From Mariniblastus sp964414815 (GTDB taxonomy: Bacteria; Planctomycetota; Planctomycetia; Pirellulales; Pirellulaceae), in NCBI GenBank assembly GCA_964414815.1, contig CAYPXY010000001.1:186001-250000 (forward strand): a stretch of 64,000 nt of DNA. The letters are read 5' to 3'. Within the stretch, counting starts at the first letter, position 1. Every line of letters starts with the position of its first letter. The notes beneath the pieces are model-generated. The model ran no database searches and had not been told where the DNA came from. It saw nothing but the letters and a program-made list of their open reading frames with translations. Below, one piece after another: positions 1 to 8,776 of this stretch. The translations under genes were made by a program, and so were the position numbers.

Positions 1-2756
1 TTGTGCTGATTCAGAAATCCGACTGCTTTACTGCCTAAACCTTGGAGCAGATCCAATTCTTCAAATACGATTCGGTCCCCTCCCCCATTGCCCCTCATCA
101 GCGTACTAGTGGCATTTTTGACTTGAACCGTTTGGGCATCCGTGCGGTATTCCGATTCGGTGCGGCGAACTCGCAGCGTTTCGCTTGACTCGCTTCCTCG
201 ATAAGTGACCTGATCGTTGCCTGCCATCAAATCGACATCGGTTCGGTGGAAGCCGATGATGCGGCGAAACTGATCGGAATTGCTGATGGTGGCTGCTTCA
301 CGATTGACGATCAGCGTATCGTTGCCATTGGATCCCTGCAGCGAAGCGGTGTCCTGTCCTCCGTAGATTGAAACCGAGTTGACACGGTGAACGCCAAACG
401 TCGTTACCTTCCATCGCGGCGCGACAAAATCGGTTCGATTGCCGCTGGTCGAAAAGTGATCGTCGCCCTTGGAGTCAAAAATCAGCGCGAAATCGTTTCC
501 TTGATTGGAAATAATGGTCGTGTCCTTGAAGCCAGCCGCATTGGCGACGAAGTTCGGGCTGATCATGGTCGTGATATGGTTGTTGACGACAAATCGATCA
601 TCGGCCGCCGAATCAAATATACGAACGTTTGCGATGCTGGTTTGAGCCAAGATGTCAATTCGATCCATGTTGACGGATTCAATGGTCCGATTGACGTTTT
701 GGACGAAGGCATAACCATAGTACAGATCGAATCGCCGGTCGCCAGCGGACTCGATGATCCGGACGGTGTCGTGTCCGCCGGCTCCATCGAGGCGGGTGGT
801 TTCGAATCCCTGACCGGCAACCGTCGAGTGAGCGGTCGCCATGGTCGTCCGGCCATCTCTCACCGTGAATGCGTCATTGCCGGCGGTTCCTGTGAACCGA
901 GCCTCATCGTGTCCGCCGCTGGCGACTGCCGTGACGGTCTTGAAGTTACTGGCGGTTGCCGAAACGCCGCCGCCGCTGAGTGTCCAGTTTGAACCATTGG
1001 CGACAAACAGATCGTTGCCCACCGAATCGTGCATCGTGATCGAGTTCGAACCGGCTCCACCATCCACCGCGATGCTTTTGAATCCGTTGGCGGCCAATTG
1101 ATACGCACCGTTGGTGACCGTGACTCGGTCGGTTCGCGTGGTGACGACGTCGCTGTGGCTTCCCAAATTCAACGACAGAGAATCGTTTCCGCCGCGTGAA
1201 TGGATTTGAATCGATTGAACCTGGGAGGCGCTGTACGAATAGGAGACTCCGTTGAGCGAAACGGAAACGCCGTTGTTCATGTTGATGGCTACCACATCGT
1301 TCCCTGCACTCCCGTTCACGGTCAGCACACCGTTGTGGAGTGACACCGTATTTCCCGACTCAAGGCTGGTGTTGATCGTATAGTGTCCGGTGCCGTTGCG
1401 GGTCGCGATCGAGAAAGTGTATTGCTGGCCAGCCTGGACATTGAATGTCACTTCGTTGCCGTTGACCGTTGAATTGCTGCCGATCACATTGAGGATGGCG
1501 TCGAGTTGGTGAGTGGAGTTGATCTGGAATCGCACGATGCCTGTTTGCGAGGCCGTGAACTTGAAGAAATCGACGTCGTTGATTTTACCGATCGTACCCT
1601 TGATCTGCTCTCCGCCGGAGAGCGAGCCTACATTGGTTGCCGTCGCCGCCGAGTTGTCGTTCAGATCTGGAATAATCTGAGCCAGTGCTGCGCCGATATC
1701 GACTCGTTTGTAGCTGGTCTGGGTGGCGGGGTCGAAAATCTGCTGTGCCGATTGAACAAGCTGTTGGTACAGCAGATTCTGGTTGATGCCCTGAATACCC
1801 ATGAATTCGTTTGCTTGCCGCAGGATGGCACTGACCCCGGCGACGTAGGGAGCCGCCATACTGGTACCGCTCAGGGCCATGAACCGATTCGTTCCACCGT
1901 CCATGAACAAGTGATTGGGCACAGCGCTTCGAACCGATTCACCTGGGGCAACGAGGGCATGGGAAGCTCGCTGGCTAAAGTCGCTCATGTTGCCCGAGCT
2001 GTTGTGGCTGGCAACGGGAACGACATGTTGGCTCGCGGCGGGATAGCTCAATCCAGGCGCGTTGTAATCCTGAAAGGAGTTTCCGGCGGCCACCGAGATG
2101 AATAGTCCGGCTTGTTTCAATTTGCCAAGTTCGGCTTCCAGGTTCGCCCACTCCGGCGGCGTGAAATCGTTCCAGGATGCCCCCAGTGACATCACGACCG
2201 TGGTGATGGGATTTTCGAAGCTGTGGCGATGGGTGTGAACCCATTCCAGGGCCTGCTTGACCCAGGTGAAATTTCCTTCGCCCTGATCATTGAAGACGCG
2301 GAGGCTGACCAGATCGACGCCCGAGCTGACGCCTTTGTAAGTCGAATGGGTGCTGCCGACAATCCCGGCCACATGAGTCCCGTGCATCGCTGCCGGTCCG
2401 CTGTCGTAGGGATTGGCATCGTTTTGAGCAAAGTCCCAACCTCCGACGACTTTGTGTCCCTTGCCAAATCCGCCGCCGAGCGCAGAGTGATCCCATGCGA
2501 TACCGGAGTCAATCACGGCAACGGTCTGGCCCTTACCATCGAAACCGTACTGAGCCGCGATATTGGCGGCCGCCGTGGTGGGAGAAACGGTGCTGTTGAG
2601 CGGAGTGGAAACAATTTGCTGAGTGACGTCGAAAGAGGCCGGCTCAAGGTCGGGCAGCAGGGTGGCAACCGCTTGCGCGGACATCACGAGCCGCTGTTCG
2701 AACTGCTCGAAATAGGCTTTTCGGTACTCTGGAGAAGCGTGCCGTAAACGAGGCAT
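1..2756 (-). CDS. Secreted subtilisin-like serine protease (peptidase S8), partial
   Basis: The reading frame is open from the ATG at 2756 to the window edge, so the C-terminus is missing. The catalytic triad is readable: Asp in AVIDSGIAWDH, His in AMHGTHVAG and Ser in LSGTSMAAPYVAG, the normal subtilase order. After about 400 residues the protease domain gives way to a long Ser/Thr/Gly/Asn-rich region with many short GG-N/H-D turns (SRGGNDSL, GAGGHDTV), resembling calcium-binding beta-roll repeats. There is no ordinary signal peptide. The N-terminus reads MPRLRHASPEYRKAYFEQF and then EQRLVMSA, like the export motif seen near the start of many planctomycete surface proteins. The frame extends upstream of the ATG without another ATG before a stop. 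It is probably an extracellular or cell-surface protease; its substrate is unknown. Confidence 0.88.
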   Translation of the reverse strand, partial: MPRLRHASPEYRKAYFEQFEQRLVMSAQAVATLLPDLEPASFDVTQQIVSTPLNSTVSPTTAAANIAAQYGFDGKGQTVAVIDSGIAWDHSALGGGFGKGHKVVGGWDFAQNDANPYDSGPAAMHGTHVAGIVGSTHSTYKGVSSGVDLVSLRVFNDQGEGNFTWVKQALEWVHTHRHSFENPITTVVMSLGASWNDFTPPEWANLEAELGKLKQAGLFISVAAGNSFQDYNAPGLSYPAASQHVVPVASHNSSGNMSDFSQRASHALVAPGESVRSAVPNHLFMDGGTNRFMALSGTSMAAPYVAGVSAILRQANEFMGIQGINQNLLYQQLVQSAQQIFDPATQTSYKRVDIGAALAQIIPDLNDNSAATATNVGSLSGGEQIKGTIGKINDVDFFKFTASQTGIVRFQINSTHQLDAILNVIGSNSTVNGNEVTFNVQAGQQYTFSIATRNGTGHYTINTSLESGNTVSLHNGVLTVNGSAGNDVVAINMNNGVSVSLNGVSYSYSASQVQSIQIHSRGGNDSLSLNLGSHSDVVTTRTDRVTVTNGAYQLAANGFKSIAVDGGAGSNSITMHDSVGNDLFVANGSNWTLSGGGVSATASNFKTVTAVASGGHDEARFTGTAGNDAFTVRDGRTTMATAHSTVAGQGFETTRLDGAGGHDTVRIIESAGDRRFDLYYGYAFVQNVNRTIESVNMDRIDILAQTSIANVRIFDSAADDRFVVNNHITTMISPNFVANAAGFKDTTIISNQGNDFALIFDSKGDDHFSTSGNRTDFVAPRWKVTTFGVHRVNSVSIYGGQDTASLQGSNGNDTLIVNREAATISNSDQFRRIIGFHRTDVDLMAGNDQVTYRGSESSETLRVRRTESEYRTDAQTVQVKNATSTLMRGNGGGDRIVFEELDLLQGLGSKAVGFLNQH

Positions 2757-3168
2757 GGGGATTCTCGCTGCGCGGTTTGGGAGCGAGCTTGTTCGGGACC
2801 GCGCAACGAACAAGCCAACCGTCCTGGCAGCGGAAAGGCACCTGAATCCCTTGAGGTGCGGTAAATCTGGACAGCAGAAAGAACTGAAAGAGGAGCTTGG
2901 GGATGAGCCGATGCGGGAAGGTGCCCGACCGACTCGGAGAACTATACGTTGGTCAGTCGAGGTTGTTTCTCAAAAACAGCATGCTGGCAGAAGTAAACCA
3001 GGGGGCAGACTTAGGTTTTGATAAGTTATTCCGGTCAGGAAAGAATTGCGGCAGACTTCAAGTTTAACTTTTGCACCGGCTGATTTCAAAAAACACCGTT
3101 TATTCGGCCGATAACGATTGTATTAGTTATCGTGTCCAGGCTTTTACCCAAAATTTCAGGAACAAACC
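2757..3168. other. Intergenic region between divergent genes
   Basis: These 412 bases separate the subtilase from the methyltransferase-like gene and must hold both promoters. I see no convincing gene. The only clear structure is the palindrome at 3109-3132, listed separately. The half next to the subtilase is open in the subtilase frame, so a longer N-terminus from a non-ATG start cannot be excluded. Confidence 0.5.
3109..3132. promoter_or_regulatory. Interrupted palindrome upstream of the 3169 gene, possible operator
   Basis: CGATAAC, ten bases, GTTATCG: a perfect 7+7 inverted repeat ending 36 bases before the ATG at 3169. The spacing and symmetry suit a dimeric regulator binding over a promoter. 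No T-tract follows, so it is not a terminator. No regulator is assigned. Confidence 0.35.
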
Positions 3169-3720
3169 ATGAAACCGCTCACTGGTTTCCGCTATTTTTG
3201 CTTAACTCGATTCTCCAAACCGGCGTTCAACCGGGAGATTTACAAGCTGATTCGTCAGTCCCTTCCCAAGTCGATTCTGGAATTGGGGCTCGGCGACGGA
3301 ACCAGGGCTGAAACGATGATCCAGGTGGCGCAGAAGTTTCTACCGGGCGAAACGATTCGATATTCGGGGATCGACATGTTCGAGGGGCGTGAGAACGGCG
3401 AGCCCAAGTTGCCGTTCAAAGACATGCATCGCCGAATCAACGCTATGGGCGCCAAGGTTCAGCTTGCTCCAGGAACGCCCGACATGGCTGTGCCACGGAT
3501 CGCGAATTCACATCCGAATACCGACTTGGTTTTGATTTCAGGAAGCTGCAGCGCGGAAGAGATGGCGGCGTGTTGGTTCTATTTCCCGAGAATGCTTCAT
3601 GCTCAGTCCACGGTATTGATTCAGCCTGAATTGGAGGCCCCGTTTGAGCGTTTGAGCCGGGTTGAGATCGAAAAACGAGCCGAGCAGGCAAAATCAGCCG
3701 TATCCCGCGCGGCTGCCTGA
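3169..3720 (+). CDS. Class I SAM-dependent methyltransferase-like protein
   Basis: A 183-residue cytoplasmic protein. ILELGLGDGTRAE at residues 36-48 resembles motif I, the glycine-rich SAM-binding loop of Rossmann-fold methyltransferases, and IRYSGIDMFEG about 20 residues later resembles the acidic motif II. The second half (DLVLISGSCSAEEM) fits strand 4 of the fold. The substrate is not evident, and at 183 residues it is shorter than most members, so it may be a minimal or non-catalytic version. It stands alone between divergent and convergent neighbours. The C-terminal tail is rich in Ala, Lys and Glu. Confidence 0.6.
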   Translation: MKPLTGFRYFCLTRFSKPAFNREIYKLIRQSLPKSILELGLGDGTRAETMIQVAQKFLPGETIRYSGIDMFEGRENGEPKLPFKDMHRRINAMGAKVQLAPGTPDMAVPRIANSHPNTDLVLISGSCSAEEMAACWFYFPRMLHAQSTVLIQPELEAPFERLSRVEIEKRAEQAKSAVSRAAA

Positions 3721-3749
3721 TTTGGTTTTTGGTTTTTGGTTTTTATTCG

Positions 3750-3872
3750 AACGCCCCCTGCCAGCTCGTCTGGCAGGAGCGAAAGTTTGGCCAGCTAGAA
3801 TCGACCGTCGAAAAAAAAAAAACGCCCCCTGCCAGCTTGCCTGGCAGGAGCGGGAGTTTGGACGGCTAGAAT
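3750..3872. repeat. Two 52-bp direct repeats, each with a hairpin, between convergent genes
   Basis: Two near-identical 52-base units (3750-3801 and 3821-3872) begin AACGCCCCCTGCCAGCT and end with GGCTAGAAT or CAGCTAGAAT. Each contains CTGCCAG, five bases, CTGGCAG, a 7-bp stem. A run of twelve A residues precedes the second copy. They fill the gap between the stop at 3720 and the convergent stop at 3878, so a bidirectional termination role is plausible. They could also be a local repeat family of other origin. Confidence 0.6.
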
Positions 3873-3877
3873 TTGGC

Positions 3878-4627
3878 TTAAGCCACCACTCGCAGTGCGG
3901 GTGCCACGGGTTCGCGAATCAGATCCATGAATTCTTCAAAAATTCGGACGTCCAAAGCGGAAGCAGCTTCGTTTTCCGGGTGGAATTGGGTGCCGATGGC
4001 GATCCAGTCGGGTCGTTCGCTTTCGATGGCTTCGATAACACCATCGGGACAGCGGGCGGTCACCACAAATCCAGAGGCGACTTCGTCGATCGCCATGTGG
4101 TGCCGGCTGCTGACGCGAATCTCGCCATCGCCGTAGACGCGTTCCATTAGCGATCCAGGCACCAGTTCCAGGCCGTGTCGGTGTCCGGGATCGTGGGCAT
4201 CGCGGTGAGGGATGGCGGTAGGAATATCTTCGGGAATATGCAAGTACAAATTTCCGCCCATGGTGACGTTGAGCAGTTGCAGCCCGACGCCGATACCGAA
4301 CACGGGCAGCTTGCGTTCGGCAATTGCACGCATCAGTTTCCGGTCAAACGATTCACGTCGTGTTTCCATCAGCCGAACGGTGGGATGCAGCATGTATCCA
4401 TCGCGTCGCGGGTCGAGGTCAGCTCCACCGACCAGTACAAATCCGTCCAGCTTGTCCAAGACGGCGTTGATGTCGTCTTCTTCCATCAAGGGGGGAAGAA
4501 CCACGGGGATTCCTCCGGCCCGTTGAATACTGTCATAATAGCCTGCCGTAAGCACTGAAAACGCAGGTTGGTTTCCGGTTGCGCTTCGATAGTCTGAATT
4601 AATTCCGATCAGTGGCTTTGTTTGCAT
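3878..4627 (-). CDS. Gamma-glutamyl-GABA hydrolase family (peptidase C26) protein lacking the nucleophile Cys
   Basis: A 249-residue class I glutamine-amidotransferase-fold protein of the PuuD/C26 type: KPLIGINSDYR at the N-terminus, VLVGGADLDPRR, and the C-terminal GTQFHPEN that carries the usual His-Glu pair. Active family members have Cys in the nucleophile elbow (F-G-I-C-x-G-x-Q). Here it reads FGIGVGLQLLN and the codon is GGC, so the nucleophile is Gly. Hydrolysis by the normal mechanism should be impossible, and the protein may be a pseudoenzyme with a binding role. The ATG at 4627 is chosen over a longer upstream reading because AGGAGA lies eight bases before it and the family starts here. 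Confidence 0.8.
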   Translation of the reverse strand: MQTKPLIGINSDYRSATGNQPAFSVLTAGYYDSIQRAGGIPVVLPPLMEEDDINAVLDKLDGFVLVGGADLDPRRDGYMLHPTVRLMETRRESFDRKLMRAIAERKLPVFGIGVGLQLLNVTMGGNLYLHIPEDIPTAIPHRDAHDPGHRHGLELVPGSLMERVYGDGEIRVSSRHHMAIDEVASGFVVTARCPDGVIEAIESERPDWIAIGTQFHPENEAASALDVRIFEEFMDLIREPVAPALRVVA

Positions 4628-5052
4628 TCCGATTCTCCTAATAGGTGCCTGGCTCGTCTTGAGCCCAAAGGGCAGAAACGGTTCCGGAGGTTCCGGGGCG
4701 GCGTCTGCCAGGTAAAAAAAGTAATGTATTAACGTTGAATCATTCCCTGATTGATTTTGCTGGTCCGATGGGCTTTTCAAATCTCCCTAAGAAATGGAAA
4801 AAAACGTTTGCCGCAGATCGTCTGCGACAAGTGGGTCATTTTGCTTGCCGGGAAATATTGATCAATCAGCTAATTGCAAATTGACAACCATGAAGAGATA
4901 TTCACCACATCTTGTGCAAGCACAGCTAGCGTGCTAGCAATTTATTGATGGCAGCCGCCTGAGATTGGGGTTGCAGGAACAAGTAGGCCCTCCCTTACGC
5001 TTCGGGTTATGATGGGCATACCCTAAACCTAAAAAACACCATTAAATTTGAG
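4628..5052. other. Intergenic region between divergent genes, with a half REP-like repeat
   Basis: These 425 bases should contain the promoters of the C26-like gene and the OleA-like gene. At 4988-5012 there is one arm (CCTCCCTTACGCTTCGGGTT) of the REP-like hairpin found paired elsewhere in the window; it lacks two bases of the standard arm and has no partner arm nearby. A small GCTAGC...GCTAGC symmetry lies near 4926-4939. No coding sequence is convincing. Confidence 0.5.
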
Positions 5053-6129
5053 ATGCTATACAACCACGTCTGTGTCGAGTCCTTTGGCTATACCATCCCT
5101 CAGGAAATCTGGACTTCCGACAATATTGAATTGAAACTTCGCCCGCTTTATGAGCGGCTGAAGTTGCCCGCCGGTCGCCTGGAACTGATGACGGGGATTG
5201 CCGAGCGTCGTTTCTGGGCGGCGGGTACGTCGGTGGGCGAGCAGAGCGTCCGAAGTTGCCAAAATAGCCTGGAGGTGGCGGACTTTGACCCCTCGTTGGT
5301 CGGCTGCCTGATCCACGGATCGGTTTGTCGCGACTTTCTGGAACCGGCGACTGCCTGTTCGGTTCACCACCATCTGGGATTGCCCGCTGAGTGCATGATC
5401 TTTGATGTTTCCAATGCCTGTCTGGGAATTCTCAGCGGCATGATTCAGGCGGCCAACATGATCGAGCTTGGGCAGATCCAGGCGGCATTGGTGGTCGGCT
5501 CCGAGGGAGGCCGGCAACTGGTTGAACATACGATTGATACGCTCAATCGAGATACAACGCTCACACGGAAGACGATCAAGGATGCGGTGGCCAGCCTGAC
5601 GATCGGTTCGGCAAGCTGTGCCGTTCTGTTGGTGCATCGCGACCTCTCGAAAACGGGAAACCGTTTTCGGTCCGCCGTCGTGCGGGCCAATACGCAATTC
5701 CACGAACTTTGCCAAAGCCACGAAGATCAGGCGGGAGCCGATATGAGGCCATTGATGAAAACCGATTCAGAAGCCTTGATGATGCGCGGCGTGGAGACGG
5801 GTGTCCAAACGATGAAGCAATTCCTGGCCAACGCCCCAATGGAGGTGACCGATATTGATCGCACGGTTTGCCATCAAGTCGGTTTGGCACACCGAAAGCT
5901 GATGCTGGAATCACTGGGTATCAGCCCGAATATTGATTTTCCGACCTTTGATTGGCTGGGCAATACGGGCTCTGCCGCCGCCCCCATCACGATGGCCATC
6001 GCCTGCGAACGCAAGTTTATCCTGCCGCAGCACCGAGTGGCTATTCTAGGGATCGGTTCAGGGATCAATTGCACGATGCTGGACATCGAATGGCAAAGTA
6101 CGCAAGTCAAAGGAGAGGAAGGTTGGTAG
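5053..6129 (+). CDS. OleA/FabH-like beta-ketoacyl synthase (thiolase superfamily)
   Basis: A 358-residue condensing enzyme. The catalytic triad of the KAS III/OleA group is present: Cys123 in DVSNACLGIL, His274 in VCHQVG and Asn304 in LGNTGSAA. The stretch RDFLEPATACSVH at 93-105 resembles the OleA loop whose Glu enters the active site, so head-to-head fatty acyl condensation (long-chain ketone or olefin synthesis) is favoured over FabH-type initiation. No oleB, oleC or oleD partner is visible beside it, which leaves the product open. The start ATG is preceded only by a weak GAG. It is a soluble cytoplasmic protein. Confidence 0.78.
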   Translation: MLYNHVCVESFGYTIPQEIWTSDNIELKLRPLYERLKLPAGRLELMTGIAERRFWAAGTSVGEQSVRSCQNSLEVADFDPSLVGCLIHGSVCRDFLEPATACSVHHHLGLPAECMIFDVSNACLGILSGMIQAANMIELGQIQAALVVGSEGGRQLVEHTIDTLNRDTTLTRKTIKDAVASLTIGSASCAVLLVHRDLSKTGNRFRSAVVRANTQFHELCQSHEDQAGADMRPLMKTDSEALMMRGVETGVQTMKQFLANAPMEVTDIDRTVCHQVGLAHRKLMLESLGISPNIDFPTFDWLGNTGSAAAPITMAIACERKFILPQHRVAILGIGSGINCTMLDIEWQSTQVKGEEGW

Positions 6130-6215
6130 CTCCTGACCGTTCACAAGATAATTCCGTTAGAATGCAAGTTTTCCAGATCGTATAAACGAGTTCATTGACC
6201 TTTGAGAAGCAATTC

Positions 6216-6368
6216 ATGATGTTTAATACTGGAGTCGCGGAAATATTTGTTTTGGCTGGCGCAATTCTCACGTTCTTTGTGGTATTGGCGGTCGTTCGCG
6301 CCGTTATTCGCTCCGCCGTTCGATCCGCGAACCGGGACGACAAGACAGATAAAGCGAGCGGCAGGTAA
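6216..6368 (+). CDS. Small single-span membrane protein (50 aa)
   Basis: A short open frame starting ATGATG after GAGAAG. Residues 8-29 (AEIFVLAGAILTFFVVLAVV) form one strongly hydrophobic segment, followed by a basic stretch (RAVIRSAVRSANR) and a charged tail ending at TAA. The hydrophobic-then-basic layout is typical of small inner-membrane proteins and unusual for random sequence. It lies 86 bases after the OleA-like gene on the same strand and could be co-transcribed. Function unknown; conservation in relatives would decide whether it is real. Confidence 0.45.
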   Translation: MMFNTGVAEIFVLAGAILTFFVVLAVVRAVIRSAVRSANRDDKTDKASGR

Positions 6369-6483
6369 AAGTTCACCAAGTGGGGTAAGTTTACGTTCTG
6401 TCACCATCCGATCCTGCGTCGGTGGGGCAGTGACTGGACGGCTACAAATCGAGAAATAAAATTGACGAGACGAGTCATCGTCT

Positions 6484-6570
6484 CGCCGGAACAGGTCCGG
6501 CGGTGACGTGATTTTCGTAAGTGGCGTTTTGTAGCCAATCAATCGTCGCCCCGCCGGAACAGGTCCGGCG
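6484..6570. repeat. Twin identical hairpins
   Basis: CGCCGGAACAGGTCCGGCG occurs at 6484-6502 and again at 6552-6570. Each is a perfect 7-bp stem with a five-base loop. They lie between the small membrane gene and the convergent MuiA-like gene, so they may act as a transcript boundary in either direction. No T-tract follows directly, so factor-independent termination is not assured. Confidence 0.55.
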
Positions 6571-6631
6571 GAGGCGTTCAAGTGCCTTCAGCTTGTGGGA
6601 TTGAGACTTGGCCCGCACAAGACGCAGTCCA

Positions 6632-8515
6632 CTACTTCTTCTGCCTGGCCCGTTCGAGTTTTTGGAACTCTTCAGCGGCTCGTTCGTTGGCTGCGTCCGC
6701 GATCACAAAACTTCGGTCATGATCCACCGTGAAATCATATTCCACGGCCAGCGATTTCTCGCCAGACGCTCCGGCAGGTACATCCAGATCCCATCGCAAG
6801 ATATTTTTGGGGCGTTCTCGACGAAGATAGGTCGGATCCTTGCTCAACTCAAAATTCAAATCTCCTAGCAAAATACGAACTTCACTGGCTTTGTCACTGT
6901 ACGGCAGTCGGTCCATCAAGCGAAGCGCAACGTCTTTGTCCTTATAGTTTTCGACACTCAATCGATACACCATTTTCAATTCCTTATTGCCCCCCCGAAT
7001 GCCATCCTTCTTTTCAACCAGTTCACGGCGCACCCGAAGCTGGGCGTCGCTGCCGAACCCTAAAACAAAGGCTTCGCCTTGAGCAACGGTTGGAATTTCA
7101 GCCCGTCCGACAAATCGATTGTCGAGATACACCGATACCGTACCGCCCAGAAAATCAAACTCGCTGGAGTTCGTGATTTCTGCTTCCCGATAGACATAGC
7201 TGCTCAACAGCGGCGTCGCCACATGATAGAAATTGCTGGGTAGTTCCCCATTGAAAATTCTCACCATTTGCTGATCCGTGCGGCTGGCCAGGCTGACCTG
7301 ATTGGACAATTGATAAGTGATACTGGGCGCATCAACGCTACCGGAATCGACTTGAACCGTCGAAAGCACTTCCATCGGATTGGCCAGTTCAAGCCCCTGA
7401 ATCTGACAAGCCAGCACATTCACGGACCAGTTCCCGTCTGTCTTCGCCATGAAATCGACGCTGTTTCCCAGCGCCTGATTGGCAACCATCTGCTTGGCCC
7501 GATTGTCTTTGTACAGGTGAACGGCTGCGTTGGAGTCATTCCAGTCAAGTCGGTAACTTTGCGTTTGTTCGACTTGCATGGGCCCGCTTTGAGACGATGC
7601 CGCCTGCCCTCGTGACTCCAAGGTCACTGAGAAGGGTGCCAAACTGGGGCCGGAGGCGCTGAGCCAAGGCGAGGCCGTTGAAAGCGTCAGTTCGACGTTC
7701 TCCCAATTTTCTCCCGTGACTTGTTCGATCAGTGCGTTGTATTCGATTTGCGATTTCGAACGGTCGTTCAAGGATTTGATGGAATAGGTCGGCGTCCATC
7801 CGCAGTTCGAAACCAGATAGTTCAGTTCAATGCTCTGATCCGCCCCATCGAGTTTCTCGATAAATAGAACGGCTTCATTGATCGTTCGCTGGGCATTTTT
7901 GGTCAACTCACTTCGTTGGCGATTGAGCAGGTTCCATTGCTGGGTTAGGTCTTCCTGCTCCTTCGCCAAGTCCACTTCTCGTTCGGCAATCGCCGCTCGT
8001 TGTTCAAACGAATATTCAGTAAGCTGTTTCAACGTATCGGCATTGAGAACGCCTTGGGACAGTTCCGTGCCGGCCGTGGGCGCCACAAAGGACTGCAACT
8101 GATCAAGGTAAGCCAATTTCTGCTTGGCGAGTTCCGTTTGTTTTGCATTCAGACGGAGGGCTTTTTGCACGGATGCAAGTTCTTCGTCCAGTAATCGCAC
8201 TTCCTCACGCGGCTCTTCTCCTACCGCACGTTGCCGAAAGCGAACAGCACGGACTTCAACATCGCCGGTAGAATCGGCATACAGACTGCCATCGAGAATC
8301 GTCAACGGCAAGTCGCTGACGACCAGTTCATGGCTTCCCTTGGTGCCGGTGACCTCAATCGTGCGACTGACCAGTGCCTGCCCGCGATAGAGGGTGACTC
8401 GCGTGATCTTGCCAACCATCGCCGAGTCTTCGGCTCGAGCGCCTGACACAAAATACGGTTGGGTTGTGACGATGGCAGCAATCAAAAGTGTCCAAACAGA
8501 TCGATCGATTTTCAT
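6632..8515 (-). CDS. MuiA-like protein (DUF4140/DUF4139 family), exported
   Basis: A 627-residue protein with an N-terminal signal (MKIDRSVWTLLIAAIVTTQP then VSGARA). Next come a beta-rich domain (ITRVTLYRGQALVSRTIEV), a coiled-coil segment around residues 105-200, and a long C-terminal beta domain (NYLVSNCGWTPTYSIK; EYNALIEQVTGENWENVELT; YDFTVDHDR). That order matches the family annotated 'mucoidy inhibitor MuiA', whose biochemical role is unsettled. The ATG at 8515 is preferred because AGGA lies just upstream and the signal peptide begins there. It is probably periplasmic and is transcribed alone, divergently from the His-rich lipoprotein. Confidence 0.75.
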   Translation of the reverse strand: MKIDRSVWTLLIAAIVTTQPYFVSGARAEDSAMVGKITRVTLYRGQALVSRTIEVTGTKGSHELVVSDLPLTILDGSLYADSTGDVEVRAVRFRQRAVGEEPREEVRLLDEELASVQKALRLNAKQTELAKQKLAYLDQLQSFVAPTAGTELSQGVLNADTLKQLTEYSFEQRAAIAEREVDLAKEQEDLTQQWNLLNRQRSELTKNAQRTINEAVLFIEKLDGADQSIELNYLVSNCGWTPTYSIKSLNDRSKSQIEYNALIEQVTGENWENVELTLSTASPWLSASGPSLAPFSVTLESRGQAASSQSGPMQVEQTQSYRLDWNDSNAAVHLYKDNRAKQMVANQALGNSVDFMAKTDGNWSVNVLACQIQGLELANPMEVLSTVQVDSGSVDAPSITYQLSNQVSLASRTDQQMVRIFNGELPSNFYHVATPLLSSYVYREAEITNSSEFDFLGGTVSVYLDNRFVGRAEIPTVAQGEAFVLGFGSDAQLRVRRELVEKKDGIRGGNKELKMVYRLSVENYKDKDVALRLMDRLPYSDKASEVRILLGDLNFELSKDPTYLRRERPKNILRWDLDVPAGASGEKSLAVEYDFTVDHDRSFVIADAANERAAEEFQKLERARQKK

Positions 8516-8776
8516 AGGTTCCTCGTAAAAATAAAACAATGGACTGGGATCTTCGTCGGTTCGTTCCGATTCCCTTCAGGATAGGTTGGATCCAGCATAA
8601 CCTTTCAGACGCATCGCGACAGGCATTTGTGCGTAACCGGTTTGTAACGAGGCCGATACCAAGAGTATCAGCAAAATCCACCCGCTGGGGAGTTTAAACT
8701 TCCGGTTTCAATGTATACATTAGAAGGTCTCTCACACTCAAACTTCACCCTTTTTAAAAGAATTGGAACCCCAACC

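Noticed and set aside
387..2747. Several plus-strand frames over the subtilase region
   Set aside because: The minus strand holds one continuous frame with the S8 triad; the plus frames are short and lack family features.
6357..6400. Partial match to the 114-bp MITE (GCGGCAGGTAAAAGTTCACC)
   Set aside because: Only about 20 bases agree and no second end is present, so it cannot be called a copy.
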